From assembly GCA_030533445.1 (NCBI GenBank), contig CM060064.1, forward strand, positions 20,605,626 to 20,669,625: a stretch of 64,000 nucleotides of DNA, written 5' to 3'. The notes beneath the pieces were generated by a model. That model saw nothing but the letters and a program-made list of their open reading frames with translations. It ran no database searches and was not told where the DNA came from. Position numbers and translations under genes: made by a program. This document shows, one piece after another, positions 12,439 to 22,478 of the stretch (position 1 is its first letter; each line of letters begins with the position of its first letter). This DNA comes from Cyprinodon diabolis. Lineage: Eukaryota; Chordata; Actinopteri; Cyprinodontiformes; Cyprinodontidae.

Positions 12439-12679
12439 TTAAAGCACGGCTACCACCAGCCAGGATAACTCCTTATGAATTTGAGTCAGCCCTGAGACAA
12501 TGCTGTCATTATTAATATAGCCACTTTCCCCTTGTGCCATATTTTATGCATCGTGTTTTGTTTCTGTAAATGATTCTCTTATGTCTAAGCCTAAAGCAAC
12601 ATCATTCTAGTTTTCAACAGATTTTTCGACATTTGACACAAATGAGTGGCGTCTAACCAAGAAGATGTAATCATCGGTT

Positions 12680-12890
12680 TTGCCATTGCAAAATGTGTCT
12701 TCTACATTTAACCCACCCCTCAGGAAGCAGTGGGCAGCCTCTTGCAGCATCCAGGGAGTATTCCTGGGCTAAGGGTCTTGCTGTGGGACATGGAGGGGAA
12801 GTCTTTGTTTTGAACCGGGGATCGTGTGGCCTCTTTCTAACACCCTCCATTCTTGCGACAAGATCACCACTTCCCATTCATTGTGGCTAC
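12680..12890. repeat. Teleost interspersed repeat fragment
   Basis: It contains TCTACATTTAACCCACCC, then GAAGCAGTGGGCAGCC, then TTGAACCGGGGATCG. This block order recurs in many fish genomes. The class is unresolved; the last block resembles a B-box-like GGTTCGAATCC derivative. Confidence 0.4.
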
Positions 12891-13846
12891 CTATTTCTGC
12901 ACACGATTTAGCATATGATTGTTTTAGCCACTCTTAATTGTGAAAAATAAGCTAACACATGATTCAATAAGCATTTCAACCTATACAGTCATATCAATAA
13001 TGTAAATGTTATTTTTTATTTTCAACAAATTAAACTAAAATTAAGCAAATTGGAATCTTGTACACCTCAATCTCACACAAAGGGTCTTCCTGCACCCAAC
13101 ACCGATAACCTTACAATATTCTCATCCTCCTCTCTGACTGTGAGCAAGATAAAAGTGTCAGAGACAGAACAAAAAGACTCAGTATTCGAATTGAGAGACA
13201 GTGTAGTTTAACAAAATGTTTATTTAAAATGGAACTGCAGAGAACAGCATCAGCATCTAAGGCAGGAACCTCTGCAAGAGGAGAACACAAGTTAATGTCC
13301 ACATCTATTTGGAGTAGAATAATAAGGAACTGGTCTTAAAGTTCACTCTGTGCCCAGAGGATGAGGTTGGTTCCAGGCAGTTGGCTGCCAACTAGATATG
13401 GTGGACGCCGCCCAAAGAGTCCTAGACACCGAAGTCCCGGAGATCAGGGGACAGACAGGAGATCAGAACTGAGCAGATGAAGAATGGCAGGATAATTCAG
13501 AGGACGTAGCCAAAACCAGTGTCGAGGATGTGCTCAGGAGTCAGAGCCAGGAGATCAGAGGTAAGGAGAGGTACCAAAAAGAAATTCAGGACAATGTCAG
13601 GAATCAGTTCCAGGTTTGGTACACAGGCAGAATCCAGCAGGAGTCCAAGGACAGGTCAGGCAAAGAGATCAGAACGGGGACAGGCAGGCCCAGAGGTCAG
13701 AACACAAAGGAAAGAGGGGGCATCAGAGGAACAAGCGTCTGAGATCTCACGAGAGCTGTGCGTAGGTAAAATTGCGACATACATGTAGTTCAAATCAAAT
13801 CCATCCAGGTAAGTTCAAGCCAATAATTGTAAATTAAACAAACTCG

Positions 13847-14680
13847 ATGTCTCAATATTTCTCAAGGAAACAAACTCGAGGAGGCGACCTTGACAGCCTG
13901 GAGACCTACCTAGATGAGTGTTTTGACAACATCTTAATGGGGAAGCCTAGAAATCCCGCATCCACAACCAAACACTGCCGGTCTATCTCAACCACTAGTG
14001 CTTCTACTTTGTCTTCAGACTGGAGATACAGTGACGTCCTGGAATCCATCAACAAAAAGCTAACCAGACTGGACGCCTGTCTTGCCTTGGTAAAAGTCCT
14101 GCATAAGGAGTTTCAATCCCTGAGAGAGTCCCTGGAATACAGCCAAGCGCAGCTAGCCTCCGTTTCCGCTGAGAACGAAGCCCTGATGGGGGAGGTTACG
14201 AAGTTCACAGAGGGGATGCTACAGCTGTCCGGTGAAAACAGACATTCAGTCGCGGAGAATGAGAGACAACCTCGTCTTCGCAGGAATCCTGGAGCAGCAG
14301 GAGGAGGACCCCGAGGTGATAATCCATGAGTTCCTCCAGCAGAAGCTGAAAATCCATGCGGATCAGGTAAAAAAATCACCTTTAATTGCGTTCACCGACT
14401 GGGGGGTAAGTAGCCCGATAAAACCCATCCTAGACCAATTGTAGCTAAGTTCGAACATTATAAACAAAAAGAACAGATCAGAAGTCGGGGCAGAGAGCTG
14501 AGAGCAACAGATTTCAGCGTTAATGACCAGTTTCCAAAGGAAATCCTAGATTGTAGGCGAGTGTTATTCCCAATCAGGAAGAAATACATTACTGAAGGCA
14601 TCAGAGCTACAGTAGCAGTCGACACACTTTATACTAATGGTCAGTTGTTCAGGGATCAGAAGATCCAGGATTTAGACCTG
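13847..14680 (+). pseudogene. L1 ORF1p-like protein, frameshifted
   Basis: ORF1p is the RNA-binding chaperone of L1 elements. The frame opens at ATG 13847. A stretch at about 14040-14215 is rich in spaced Leu residues and looks like a coiled coil. The frame then shifts near 14235-14250, where RRMRDNLVFAGILE reads in another frame. It shifts back near 14400-14417, after which VNDQFPKEI and a TLYTNGQLF-like segment resemble the ORF1p C-terminal domain. Coding similarity stops at about 14680, where the DIRS fragment begins. Identification rests on the domain order, not on a search. Confidence 0.6.
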
Positions 14681-16027
14681 GATCCAGCAGGGGGTCCACA
14701 GGCACTATAGCACCCTTGGCCAGCAAGGTGCAGATTTCTTGGTTCAGTGCCTGTGCCTTCACCGGGTCGCGGATCACAGTCATCCTGATCCGGCCAGGGA
14801 TAGGTGGCCGGCGGCGGAATTGAAGATGGTACCCCCGGGACAGGGTGGACAACACCCACAAGTCCGGGGTGTGGGCAGCCCAGAAGCTGAGCTGTCCCGG
14901 GGAAAAATAACCGACCGCCGGCCCTAAGGCATCATCTGCGGGCCCCCCGGCCCTTTGAAGGCCCGAGAGGACGCTGGCCAGACTGCGCGGCTCGAAAGGG
15001 ATGAAGGACCTTGTCCCAGCCTGGTCTCGAGCTCTGTTTCTCCGATCTGGAGCAGGTCTCTGGACCGATCTCTGACCTGGTACCAGACCCTGGGGCTCAG
15101 TGGAAGAAGAAGAAGGCCCTGAGGACCTCCGTGAAGGACCCGCAGCTGCCCAGGTGCTGACTGGCTGGCGATCACGTCTGTGAAGCCCTGCCAGCTGTTG
15201 CCTCGTTCTAGAGGCCTGAGCTGTACGGTCCAAGGCGTCCAGTGCCGCAGAACCAAAAAGCTCCCCCGGGACCACAGGCAGGGCCCGGAGGGTCCTCCTA
15301 CAAGGCTCAGTAAGTGGTGACTGCGCCAACCAGACCTGGCGGCGAGCGTGAACCAGTGTGGAGAGAATGCGTCCAAGTTCCCTCGTCATAAGAGCAAAGG
15401 CCTGCAGAGATGAATCAACCAGGCCTTGCGTGGCATACTCCGCGGAGGGAGGAACCACAAAGGCAGTCTCTGACCTACTGCGCCTAAAGGAGGCGCTGGA
15501 AGCCGTAGGCTGGGCCTGAGGAGCACTAATCTGTAAACGGGCAAGAGCCGTTCGAATAGCGGATGTCACAGACTCCCCCGTATCCTCCTAGGAGGCAATG
15601 GAGTCCGACCCAGAGGCCCCGGAGCCCAGCTCCGGAAGGTCCTCACAGAAATGGGTGCCAGAGGCCGCCACAGAAACAGCATCGTCGTCATTGACTGACG
15701 TTTCATCCTGCTCGGGAGGGAGAGCCGTGCCGCGATCATCAGCAGTCTGAAAGGACTGGAGGAGGGCTTTCATTTGGGCCAGCTCAGTAGTGAGATGATC
15801 CACTCTCGTGGACAACCTCCCTGCATCGGTCCGTCTGGCACGCTTTGTCGGTACCGAAGGTGAAGCCACAGTAGACCGTTTGCACATCGCTTTCTCCATC
15901 GGCAAATGAGTACGCGGCGCAGCGCCTGCCCAGTCGGTAGGCTGTTCCAGTGCAGCCAACCGATCCAGTCTGACTGACCGGGGCATGACACGACAGTTGG
16001 GGCAAGCGTTATCTGGTGGGTTTAGGC
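14680..16027 (-). pseudogene. DIRS Gag-like / start of reverse transcriptase, one nonsense codon
   Basis: A single minus-strand frame runs leftward from the hAT junction at 16027. It is interrupted only by TAG at 15588-15590. The upstream part contains a basic patch (PTKRARR) and an acidic stretch. The downstream part contains WVLSTLSRGYHLQF and LLAKGAIVPV, which match the region just before the fingers of DIRS-type reverse transcriptases. The catalytic motif of the RT is not present because the element is truncated. Confidence 0.6.
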
Positions 16028-17514
16028 CATCGGCGTCGCCAGACCCCATTTACTGGGGCACGTGCCCCAGTATAAATGAGCTGTGCCCCAGTATAAATCT
16101 CATGAATATTTGCAACAGTATTACATTTTTTTAATGCATCAATTTAGATAACGGGAGGAGACGTATATTTCTACTCAAATGCGCAGCAAGTGTGTTGGTA
16201 ACTCCAAACTGACAATGAATTAGCGCCCCCACGTCAGCACATGACACTGCATGAACTGCAGGTAAACTAACACGCTGCTCTCAACTGAGTTGGATGGGAC
16301 ACTGTGCGGCCGCGACGCATTTTTAGTTCTGGTAACGTTTCTTACCTGTCAATTTTATTATTTTCCCAGTGAAACCACATGATTTGTAGGCTACTATCTG
16401 AAAATTACTGCACTGGTTTGTAGATGGATATCAGGAAATTCCTCACACGAATCAGAGACAGGGAAGCAGTAAAACAAGATGAGAGAGAGGGAGGTAAGGT
16501 CCCGTGATGAATTAGTGATTTAAGCTAAGCAGTTACATTAGGAACGTTATAAGCAATATGATAGATATTTACATAATTATAGATTTACTTTTTTTAATGT
16601 TTGCTGTAGAGAATGAGAATGAAGGTGCTGGAGTAGGAAAGGGAGGAGGAGGTGAGACTGACAGGCAAGAGACAGGTGAGACAGGAGAGACAGGACCATG
16701 AAGGTGATGAGGATGCAACAACCAGGTTCCACAAACAAGAAGGGGACATTAGTGACTTAGGGGGAAACATGATGGTCCGAAACAAGTGAAGTTGTCCCAC
16801 TATCCCCAGCACAAATTTGGAGTAAAAAAACGTTCATTTAATTCAAAATGGTTTGAAAGCTTTTCCTGGTTGAAAAAGAAAGCCCTGTCATCAAGGATAT
16901 GCAGTGTGTTTTCAACTTGCTTGATAACATGATGTTCCCCACACTAACGCAGGTCATCCAGATCTCCCTCACCATCCCAGTCTACAGCTGTAGTTGTGAA
17001 AGGTCATTCAGTGTGTTGAGAAGGCTCCACACTTGGCTGAGGTGCACAATGGGACAAGACCAGCTACATCATCCGGCTATTTTATCAGTTGAAAAGGAAG
17101 AACATTCTAAGCTGAATCACAGTCAAGTGATTGACCGCTTTGCAAAAATGAAAAATAGGAGGTACACTTTAATGCTCAAAAAATAAAAGGAAAACTTAGC
17201 TCAGGATGAGTTAAAATTTCCCCCGAACTAAAACTCTGAAACCTAGGAATTAATGATTACTTCAGAATGTGTATAAGGAAACTTTTTATTTGTCAAAGTT
17301 GTTGATGTCTTATTTTTTATAGCTGCAATGTTCAAAATGTTCATGTTTGTTAAAACAAATATGCTCTTACACTCATTAATATCTCGACTGGTAATTTTGG
17401 TAGGAATGTATCAGGGTTGGGCAGTGTGCTTGTCTGTATTTATGTATGGAAGGAGGGGCATATGCACTAGGGGGCCAGTGCCCCAGTAAAGCTTTGTGCC
17501 TAGCAACGCCCCTG
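16028..17514 (+). mobile_element. hAT DNA transposon inserted in the DIRS fragment
   Basis: A perfect 8-bp target duplication, GTTTAGGC, lies at 16020-16027 and 17515-17522. The left end CATCGGCGTCGCCAG pairs imperfectly with the complement of the right end, CAGGGGCGTTGCTAG. Both ends are followed inward by TTTACTGGGGCAC. At 1487 bp the element is an internal-deletion derivative that keeps the C-terminus of its transposase. Confidence 0.88.
16899..17186 (+). pseudogene. hAT transposase C-terminal dimerisation domain
   Basis: The frame contains SCERSFSVLRRLHTWLR, followed by a Met-Gly-Gln-(Asp/Glu)-rich turn and an LSVEKE segment. This is the classic hATC dimerisation block, which follows the last catalytic glutamate in hAT transposases. 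The preceding DDE region is missing. It resembles the ZMYM/TTF-type hAT subfamily more than the Ac/ZBED one. Confidence 0.75.
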
Positions 17515-17705
17515 GTTTAGGCAAACAAACTATAGAAGAACCCAACGCGAGCAGAAACGCTACTGGTGGGTTTAGGCAAACAAACTATAGAAGAACCCAA
17601 CGCGAGCAGAAACGCTACTGGTGAATTCAGGTAACAACTCAACGTGAGCAGATGCTATCGGTGAGTTTAGATAAACAAACTGAAAACAACTCAGCGCGAG
17701 CAGAA
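17515..17705. repeat. Tandem repeat, about 55-bp unit, in the DIRS leader
   Basis: Two near-identical 55-bp units start at 17515 and 17570, each with GTTTAGGCAAACAAAC and AACGCGAGCAGAAACGCTA. Two shorter, diverged units follow to about 17705. They lie just upstream of the Gag-like frame on the minus strand. Confidence 0.75.
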
Positions 17706-18167
17706 ACGCTACCGTGAATCAAAAGAGCCACAAAAATTAACGTGGCAAATCAAAGCGAACAGTAAACTACTGCTGAGAAAAGAACGAAAACTTACCAGTC
17801 ACCGCAGATCTGGTAAGGTGAAAGCAGCTTGTGCAGCCCCTGGAGGGCGAGACTTACCCGCAGCTCCGACCAAACCCGGTCACGGGGCTACCAGCAACAA
17901 GCAGCTAGGAAAATAGTGGTATACACAGAAGCAACCAGCTTCACACGACCACACTCCTGTACTCAACACAACACTGCGCACGAGAAGAACAAAAAGGATT
18001 GATTGCCGGGTGCCACGTGACTATATAGAGTCACGTGGGTCCCCGGCAGGTCACAGGTGACTTTGTTGTCATTAGTACTCGACCTGCGCATGCGCAAGAA
18101 TGATCATTCAGTGCTTGAAGCACCGCCTCTGGCGGTCAGTAGGGATGAAATAGAACCCATTCTACAT

Positions 18168-18285
18168 GACTTTCAGCCGTCTAATGGCAGTTGGGAAGAA
18201 ACTGTTATGGAATCTACAGGACCTGCATGAAGTCTCTTACCAGAGGGCAGCAGGGAGAACAGTCCACGGTGGGGGTGTGATGTTC
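18168..18285 (+). repeat. LINE fragment related to the 9341 repeat
   Basis: It shares GGGAAGAAACTGTT and CCAGAGGGCAGCAGG with the block at about 9550-9620. It sits between the DIRS end and the L1 3' end, so it marks a rearrangement or another insertion. Confidence 0.4.
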
Positions 18286-19499
18286 AAGGTACTCAGAGAT
18301 TCACTCCCATACAGAAAGCCCATATTCTTATCTTCATTTACCAGAGTATACATGTCAGATTGTATAATACCAACTTTTACTTCAGGGGTGGTATCAAGGT
18401 GTTACTTTATTGTATGTATTATACTATATCTGTTGGTTGTGCTGTTCTTTTTACATCTCTTTGTAGGTGATGACACAGACTGAGGATGTTTTATCATCTC
18501 CCTTTTATCTCCTCTTTCTTTCATCCTTTCGTGTTCTACTTACATTGCAGTGCCAGTATAATCTGTAACACTCCCTGCATGAATTATAATAAAGCTATTT
18601 ATATGCATAAATCAAGCAAAACACTATGGAAATAGCCATACTGCTCCAGTTGTGAAAGCAAAATCTGTTTGGCTCTCTGGTTGGCATCAACACAGTTATT
18701 CTTATTGCCAGATAAAAAAAAAAAGAAGAACACAAAGGAATGCCAGATAACTCTCACCAAAGGCTTTAATAATCTGGCAGTGATTGAAGGCTGGTTAAAT
18801 AGAGGCTGATGAACAGTATTGAAACTGGGCAGAGCTAGGCAGGTGAACGGAATAAATAATCAGGCCAGCCATCAGCACCAAGATCATGACAGAAAGAGGA
18901 AGATGTTAAGAGGTTCTTCCGATGTCTGAATGGGAAGAAAGATCCCCATCAGACCGATCTCTCTGGGCTCCCTTGATCGGCTCCATCACTTAGTGTAGTT
19001 GGGGGCTGTGGGGCTCGTCCTATGGGGCGCGGGGGCTGGTTCGGGGGTCCTTGGGTCCTGGAGGGCTCAGGGGGGCGCTCGGAGCGGGGTGCCTGGCGGG
19101 GCTAGCCCTGGGGCGGGTTGTCTCCTACGGGGTGGGGCCTGGGGCGCCTCGGGGGGGTCCTACGGCGGCCGCGTGCAGTCCTCTTGGGGGGTTCCGTGGT
19201 GGTGGACGTGGGCTACTGGCCTGGTAGCTGTGCTGCTGCTGGGTGGGTCCGGGGGTCTGGGATCCCTGAGGCCCGTTGCCCTTGGGCGGGGGCCCCGGTG
19301 GGGCTTCGGGGGTTCGGGTTCTGTGGGGAGTACTGCTTGGGGTATGGGCCAGTGTACGCCCGGCTGTCCGTCCCTGCCGCGTCCTCTGGCACTGCATGAA
19401 AAGTGGGATTTTCGTCAATATGCGGCACTATAGATTGTCGTGGAACTTCAGGTTAGCGGCAGTTTACGGCAATTTCCAGGCTTCGTCGAAAACTCCCGT

Positions 19500-19517
19500 A
19501 AATTGTCAGAAATTGAC
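19500..19517 (+). repeat. Subterminal motif of the EnSpm-type element, left side
   Basis: AAATTGTCAGAAATTGAC resembles the right-side motifs at 24216-24230 and 24262-24280. In plant CACTA elements, short subterminal repeats bind the TnpA protein; the same role here is inference. Confidence 0.55.
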
Positions 19518-19920
19518 GTGGACTTTCTTAGGCAGTGTTCCCCCCATGCCTCCCCCCCATGGAATTCTAGGGGAGGCTTTAACATGTAAATGAAAATGCT
19601 GTGAGCTATACAAATGCAAATCAGGGTTGCAGGGGGAGTTTTACCCAAGTGACATTTTTCTAAAAGGTAAGAAAATCTCTGATACAAAGAGATCAGGCTC
19701 AGTATAGCCTCTTACATTTTAGCTTGAATTGATTTATTTAATTAAAGTATAGAGACCAAAACAGATCTTTAGCTGACAGAGCAATACATTTAGAACAGTA
19801 ATTATTTAAAAAAGAATTTGCATTTAAGAGAAAAAATAAAATGTTGTCTGTCAATATGCTCAATTCACAATTACTTAAGTGGAAAAGTTTCAAGAAATGA
19901 GTCTGAGAGGATTCACTTTA

Positions 19921-19981
19921 TAACATGGCGCATTATCCTGTTGGAAGTAGCCATCAGAAGATTGGTACACTGTGGTCATAA
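19921..19981 (-). repeat. Short Tc1-type transposase fragment
   Basis: ACATGGCGCATTATCCTG, followed by the GAAGTAGCCATCAGAAG block, matches 63953-63990 with few differences. It is therefore a piece of the same Tc1-like transposase family, lying inside the EnSpm-type element. Confidence 0.65.
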
Positions 19982-20384
19982 GGTCCGGCCAGGTCAAGAT
20001 CCGCAATTGCAATCGCACCAAACAGGAAAAAGAACATCGTCAAATTCCGGTTCGTCAAATTAAAATATAGCAGCAACAGATCGGTGACTAGAAATTATAG
20101 CACAATTCTTATATATATAAAAAAAACTAACACCATTTATTTAAATGATTGGATCCAAACTATTGGTTATTCACCAACGAGGAAGCAGATTTCTCATCTC
20201 CATCAAAATATTTATTTTATACCGAGGGACTTAAACTTTAATCAAATCCATTCAAAAGAAACTTCTTATTACAGGAATGAAAAGAGATGCTGAGTTTGGG
20301 AGTAGAGAACAAGTTCATTCAAAAAAAGCAGTTTTGAATTATCCTTATCCCCGTTACAAAAATCTACAAATATATATATATATA

Positions 20385-21933
20385 CAGTGGGGCAAAAAAG
20401 TATTTAGTCAGCCACCAATAGTGCAAGTTCTCCCACTCAAAAAGATGAGAGAGGTCGGTAATTTTCATCATAGATATACCTCAACTATGAGAGACAAAAT
20501 GAGAAAAAAAAAATCCAGAAAATCACATTGTCTGATTTTTAAAGAATTTATTTGCAAAATATGGTGGAAAATAAGTATTCGTTCAGTTACAAACAAGCAA
20601 GTTTTCTGGCTCTCACAGACCTGTAACTTCTTCTGTAAGAGGCTCCTTTGTCCTCCACTCGTTACCTTCATTAATGGCACCTGTTTGAACCCGTTATCAG
20701 TATAAAAGACACCTGTCCACAACCTCAAACAGTCACACTCTAAACTCCACCATGGCCAAAACTAGAGAGCTGTCAAAGGACACCCGAAACAAAATTATAG
20801 ACCTGCACCAGGCTGGGAAGTCTGAATCTGCAATAGGTAAACAGCTTGGTGTGAAGAAATTAACTGTGGGATCAATTATTAGAAAATGGAAAACATACAA
20901 GACACAAATCACAAGAGCGGTGAGTAAAAATCCCAGAACCACACGGGGGGACCTAGTGAATGACTTGCAGAGAGGTGGGACCAAAGTAACAAAGGCTACC
21001 ATCAGTAACACACTACGCCGCCAGGGACTCAAATCCTGCAGTGCCAGAAGTGTCCCCCTGCTTAAGCCAGTACATGTCAAGGCCCGTCTCAAGTTTGCTA
21101 GAGAGCATTTGGATGATCCAGACGATGACTGGGAGAATATCATATGGTCAGATGAAACCAAAATAGAACTTTTTGGTAAAAACTCTACTCGTCGTGTTTG
21201 GAGGAGAGAGAATGCTGAGTTGCATCCAAAGAACACCATACCTACAGTGAAGCATGGGGGTGGAAACATACTGCTTTGGGGCTGTTTTTCTGCTAAGGGA
21301 CCAGGACGACTGATCCGTGTGAAGAAAAGAATGAATGGGGCCATGTATCGTCAAATTTTGAGTGAAAACCTCCTTCCATCAGCAAGGGCATTGAAGATGA
21401 AACGTGGCTGGGTCTTTCAGCATGACAATGATCCCAAACACACCGCCCGGGTAATGAAGGAGTGGCTTCGTAAGAAGCATTTCAAGGTCCTGGAGTGGCC
21501 TAGCCAGTCTCCAGATCTCAACCCCATAGAAAATCTTTGGAGGGAGTTGAAAGTCCGTGTTGCCCAGCAACAGCCCCAGAACATCACTGCTCTAGAGGAG
21601 ATCTGCATGGAGGAATGGGCCAATATACAAGCAACAGTGTGTGAAAACCTTGTGAAGACTTACAGAAAACGTTTGATCTCTGTCATTGCCAACAAAGGGT
21701 ATATAACAAAGTATTGAGATGATCTTTTGTTATTGACCAAATACTTATTTTCCACCATATTTTGCAAATAAATTCTTTAAAAATCAGACAATGTGATTTT
21801 CTGGGGTTTTTTTTCTCATTTTGTCTCTCATAGTTGAGGTATATCTATGATGAAAATTACCGGCCTCTCTCATCTTTTTGAGTGGGAGAACTTGCACTAT
21901 TGGTGGCTGACTAAATACTTTTTTGCCCCACTG
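20385..21933 (+). mobile_element. Tc1/mariner transposon (Passport-like)
   Basis: The ends are CAGTGGGGCAAAAAAGTA and its complement, flanked by TA (20383-20384 and 21934-21935). Inverted repeats of roughly 200 bp enclose the transposase gene; the internal block AATCACATTGTCTGATTTTT recurs inverted near 21778. Its 1549-bp length is typical of Tc1 elements. It inserted in an AT microsatellite within the EnSpm-type element. Confidence 0.93.
20752..21717 (+). CDS. Tc1-family transposase, open reading frame intact
   Basis: The enzyme cuts and pastes its own element at TA sites. The 321-codon frame is open from ATG to TGA. The N-terminal helix-turn-helix is seen ([20 protein letters not shown]). 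The catalytic triad fits DD34E: Asp in [11 protein letters not shown], Asp in [12 protein letters not shown], and Glu in [14 protein letters not shown]. Relatives of this type are usually about 340 residues. Here the linker between the two DNA-binding subdomains, after KWKTYKT, appears about 20 residues short, an in-frame deletion that may remove the Gly-Arg-Pro-Arg-like hook. The frame survives, but DNA binding may not. Confidence 0.92.
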   Translation: MAKTRELSKDTRNKIIDLHQAGKSESAIGKQLGVKKLTVGSIIRKWKTYKTQITRAVSKNPRTTRGDLVNDLQRGGTKVTKATISNTLRRQGLKSCSARSVPLLKPVHVKARLKFAREHLDDPDDDWENIIWSDETKIELFGKNSTRRVWRRENAELHPKNTIPTVKHGGGNILLWGCFSAKGPGRLIRVKKRMNGAMYRQILSENLLPSARALKMKRGWVFQHDNDPKHTARVMKEWLRKKHFKVLEWPSQSPDLNPIENLWRELKVRVAQQQPQNITALEEICMEEWANIQATVCENLVKTYRKRLISVIANKGYITKY

Positions 21934-22162
21934 TATTTGGGCAGAAACTGAACATATGCTGGATGATGGTGGGATTTTTTTAATATGTCATATTAAATAA
22001 AGCGCTCACAGGGTTCATACAGGAATGAGTGACTCTAATTTAATGCTATTTTAATGCTATTAGAAATTATTTTAATGCCATCAACAAGAACCATGTACAC
22101 AAGTTATTAGTGTACATGAAATATGAAGGAGGTGTAAGCACAGTTCCATGACTCCTGTATGT

Positions 22163-22166
22163 ATGT

Positions 22167-22208
<42 letters not shown>
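22163..22208. repeat. (AC)n microsatellite
   Basis: An uninterrupted AC dinucleotide run of about 46 bases is followed by an AT/ACGT-rich stretch. Confidence 0.95.
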
Positions 22209-22213
<5 letters not shown>

Positions 22214-22478
22214 CGTATATATATATCCTCTAGCTTTTTCTCCGCCTGGAGCTTCCTTTCCGAACATACGGCTTTATGATCAGTTCCACGCAAATTAATA
22301 GCGATATAATATATCTGACGAAATTGTTTTTATAAGCATTTTTTATTAAAGAATTATAAATACTTCGATAAACATATTTAAATAATTTTAGTGCCAATTA
22401 AGGCCTTGATTAAAAAAAAAAAATGAATGAATTGTAATTATTTTTAATGATCCGCGGAAACCCTGGTTCATCTCGCGC

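Larger units (their letters stand above)
14680..18156 (-). mobile_element. DIRS-like tyrosine-recombinase retrotransposon, 3'-truncated
   Basis: The 5' end is on the right. On the + strand it finishes ACCGCCTCTGGCGGT, then CAGTAGGGATGAAATAGAAC, a terminal pattern I associate with fish DIRS elements. The leader includes a tandem repeat (17515-17705). A Gag-like frame and the first part of the reverse transcriptase follow, and the element is cut at about 14680. RNase H, methylase and recombinase regions are absent. A hAT element interrupts it at 16028-17514. Confidence 0.65.
13713..18726 (+). mobile_element. L1-type LINE insertion with internal rearrangement
   Basis: A 14-bp direct repeat, AGAACACAAAGGAA, flanks the insert at 13699-13712 and 18727-18740. 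An A-rich tail ends at about 18726, as expected for target-primed reverse transcription. The 5' part carries an ORF1-like frame (13847-14680). The 3' part (about 18286-18726) matches the tail of the L1 ending at 26890. ORF2 is missing: a DIRS-like fragment and a short piece of another LINE fill the middle, so this copy is dead and rearranged. Confidence 0.72.
13156..18891 (-). mobile_element. Solo LTR (minus orientation) split by a nested L1
   Basis: On the + strand it starts TGTCAGAGACAG and ends AAGATCATGACA. Read on the minus strand this is TGTCATGATCTT...TGACA, with the TG...CA ends of an LTR. The two LTR pieces are 13156-13712 and 18741-18891; everything between is a later L1 insertion. 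The flanking 5-mers are AAAAG and GAAAG, one mismatch, so the target duplication is plausible but imperfect. The 54482-55226 element is organised the same way and ends identically. Confidence 0.6.

Noticed and set aside
13519..13788. 89- and 70-codon Arg/Gln-rich frames
   Set aside because: They fall in LTR and L1 5' sequence. A similar frame set occurs in the related LTR at 54725-55141, so they reflect LTR composition, not a gene.
18999..19418. Long overlapping open frames on both strands
   Set aside because: They lie in the G-rich L1 3' UTR. Frames are open because of base composition, with Gly/Arg/Pro repeats and no motifs.
22067..22293. Cys-Val repeat frames
   Set aside because: Translation of the AC microsatellite.
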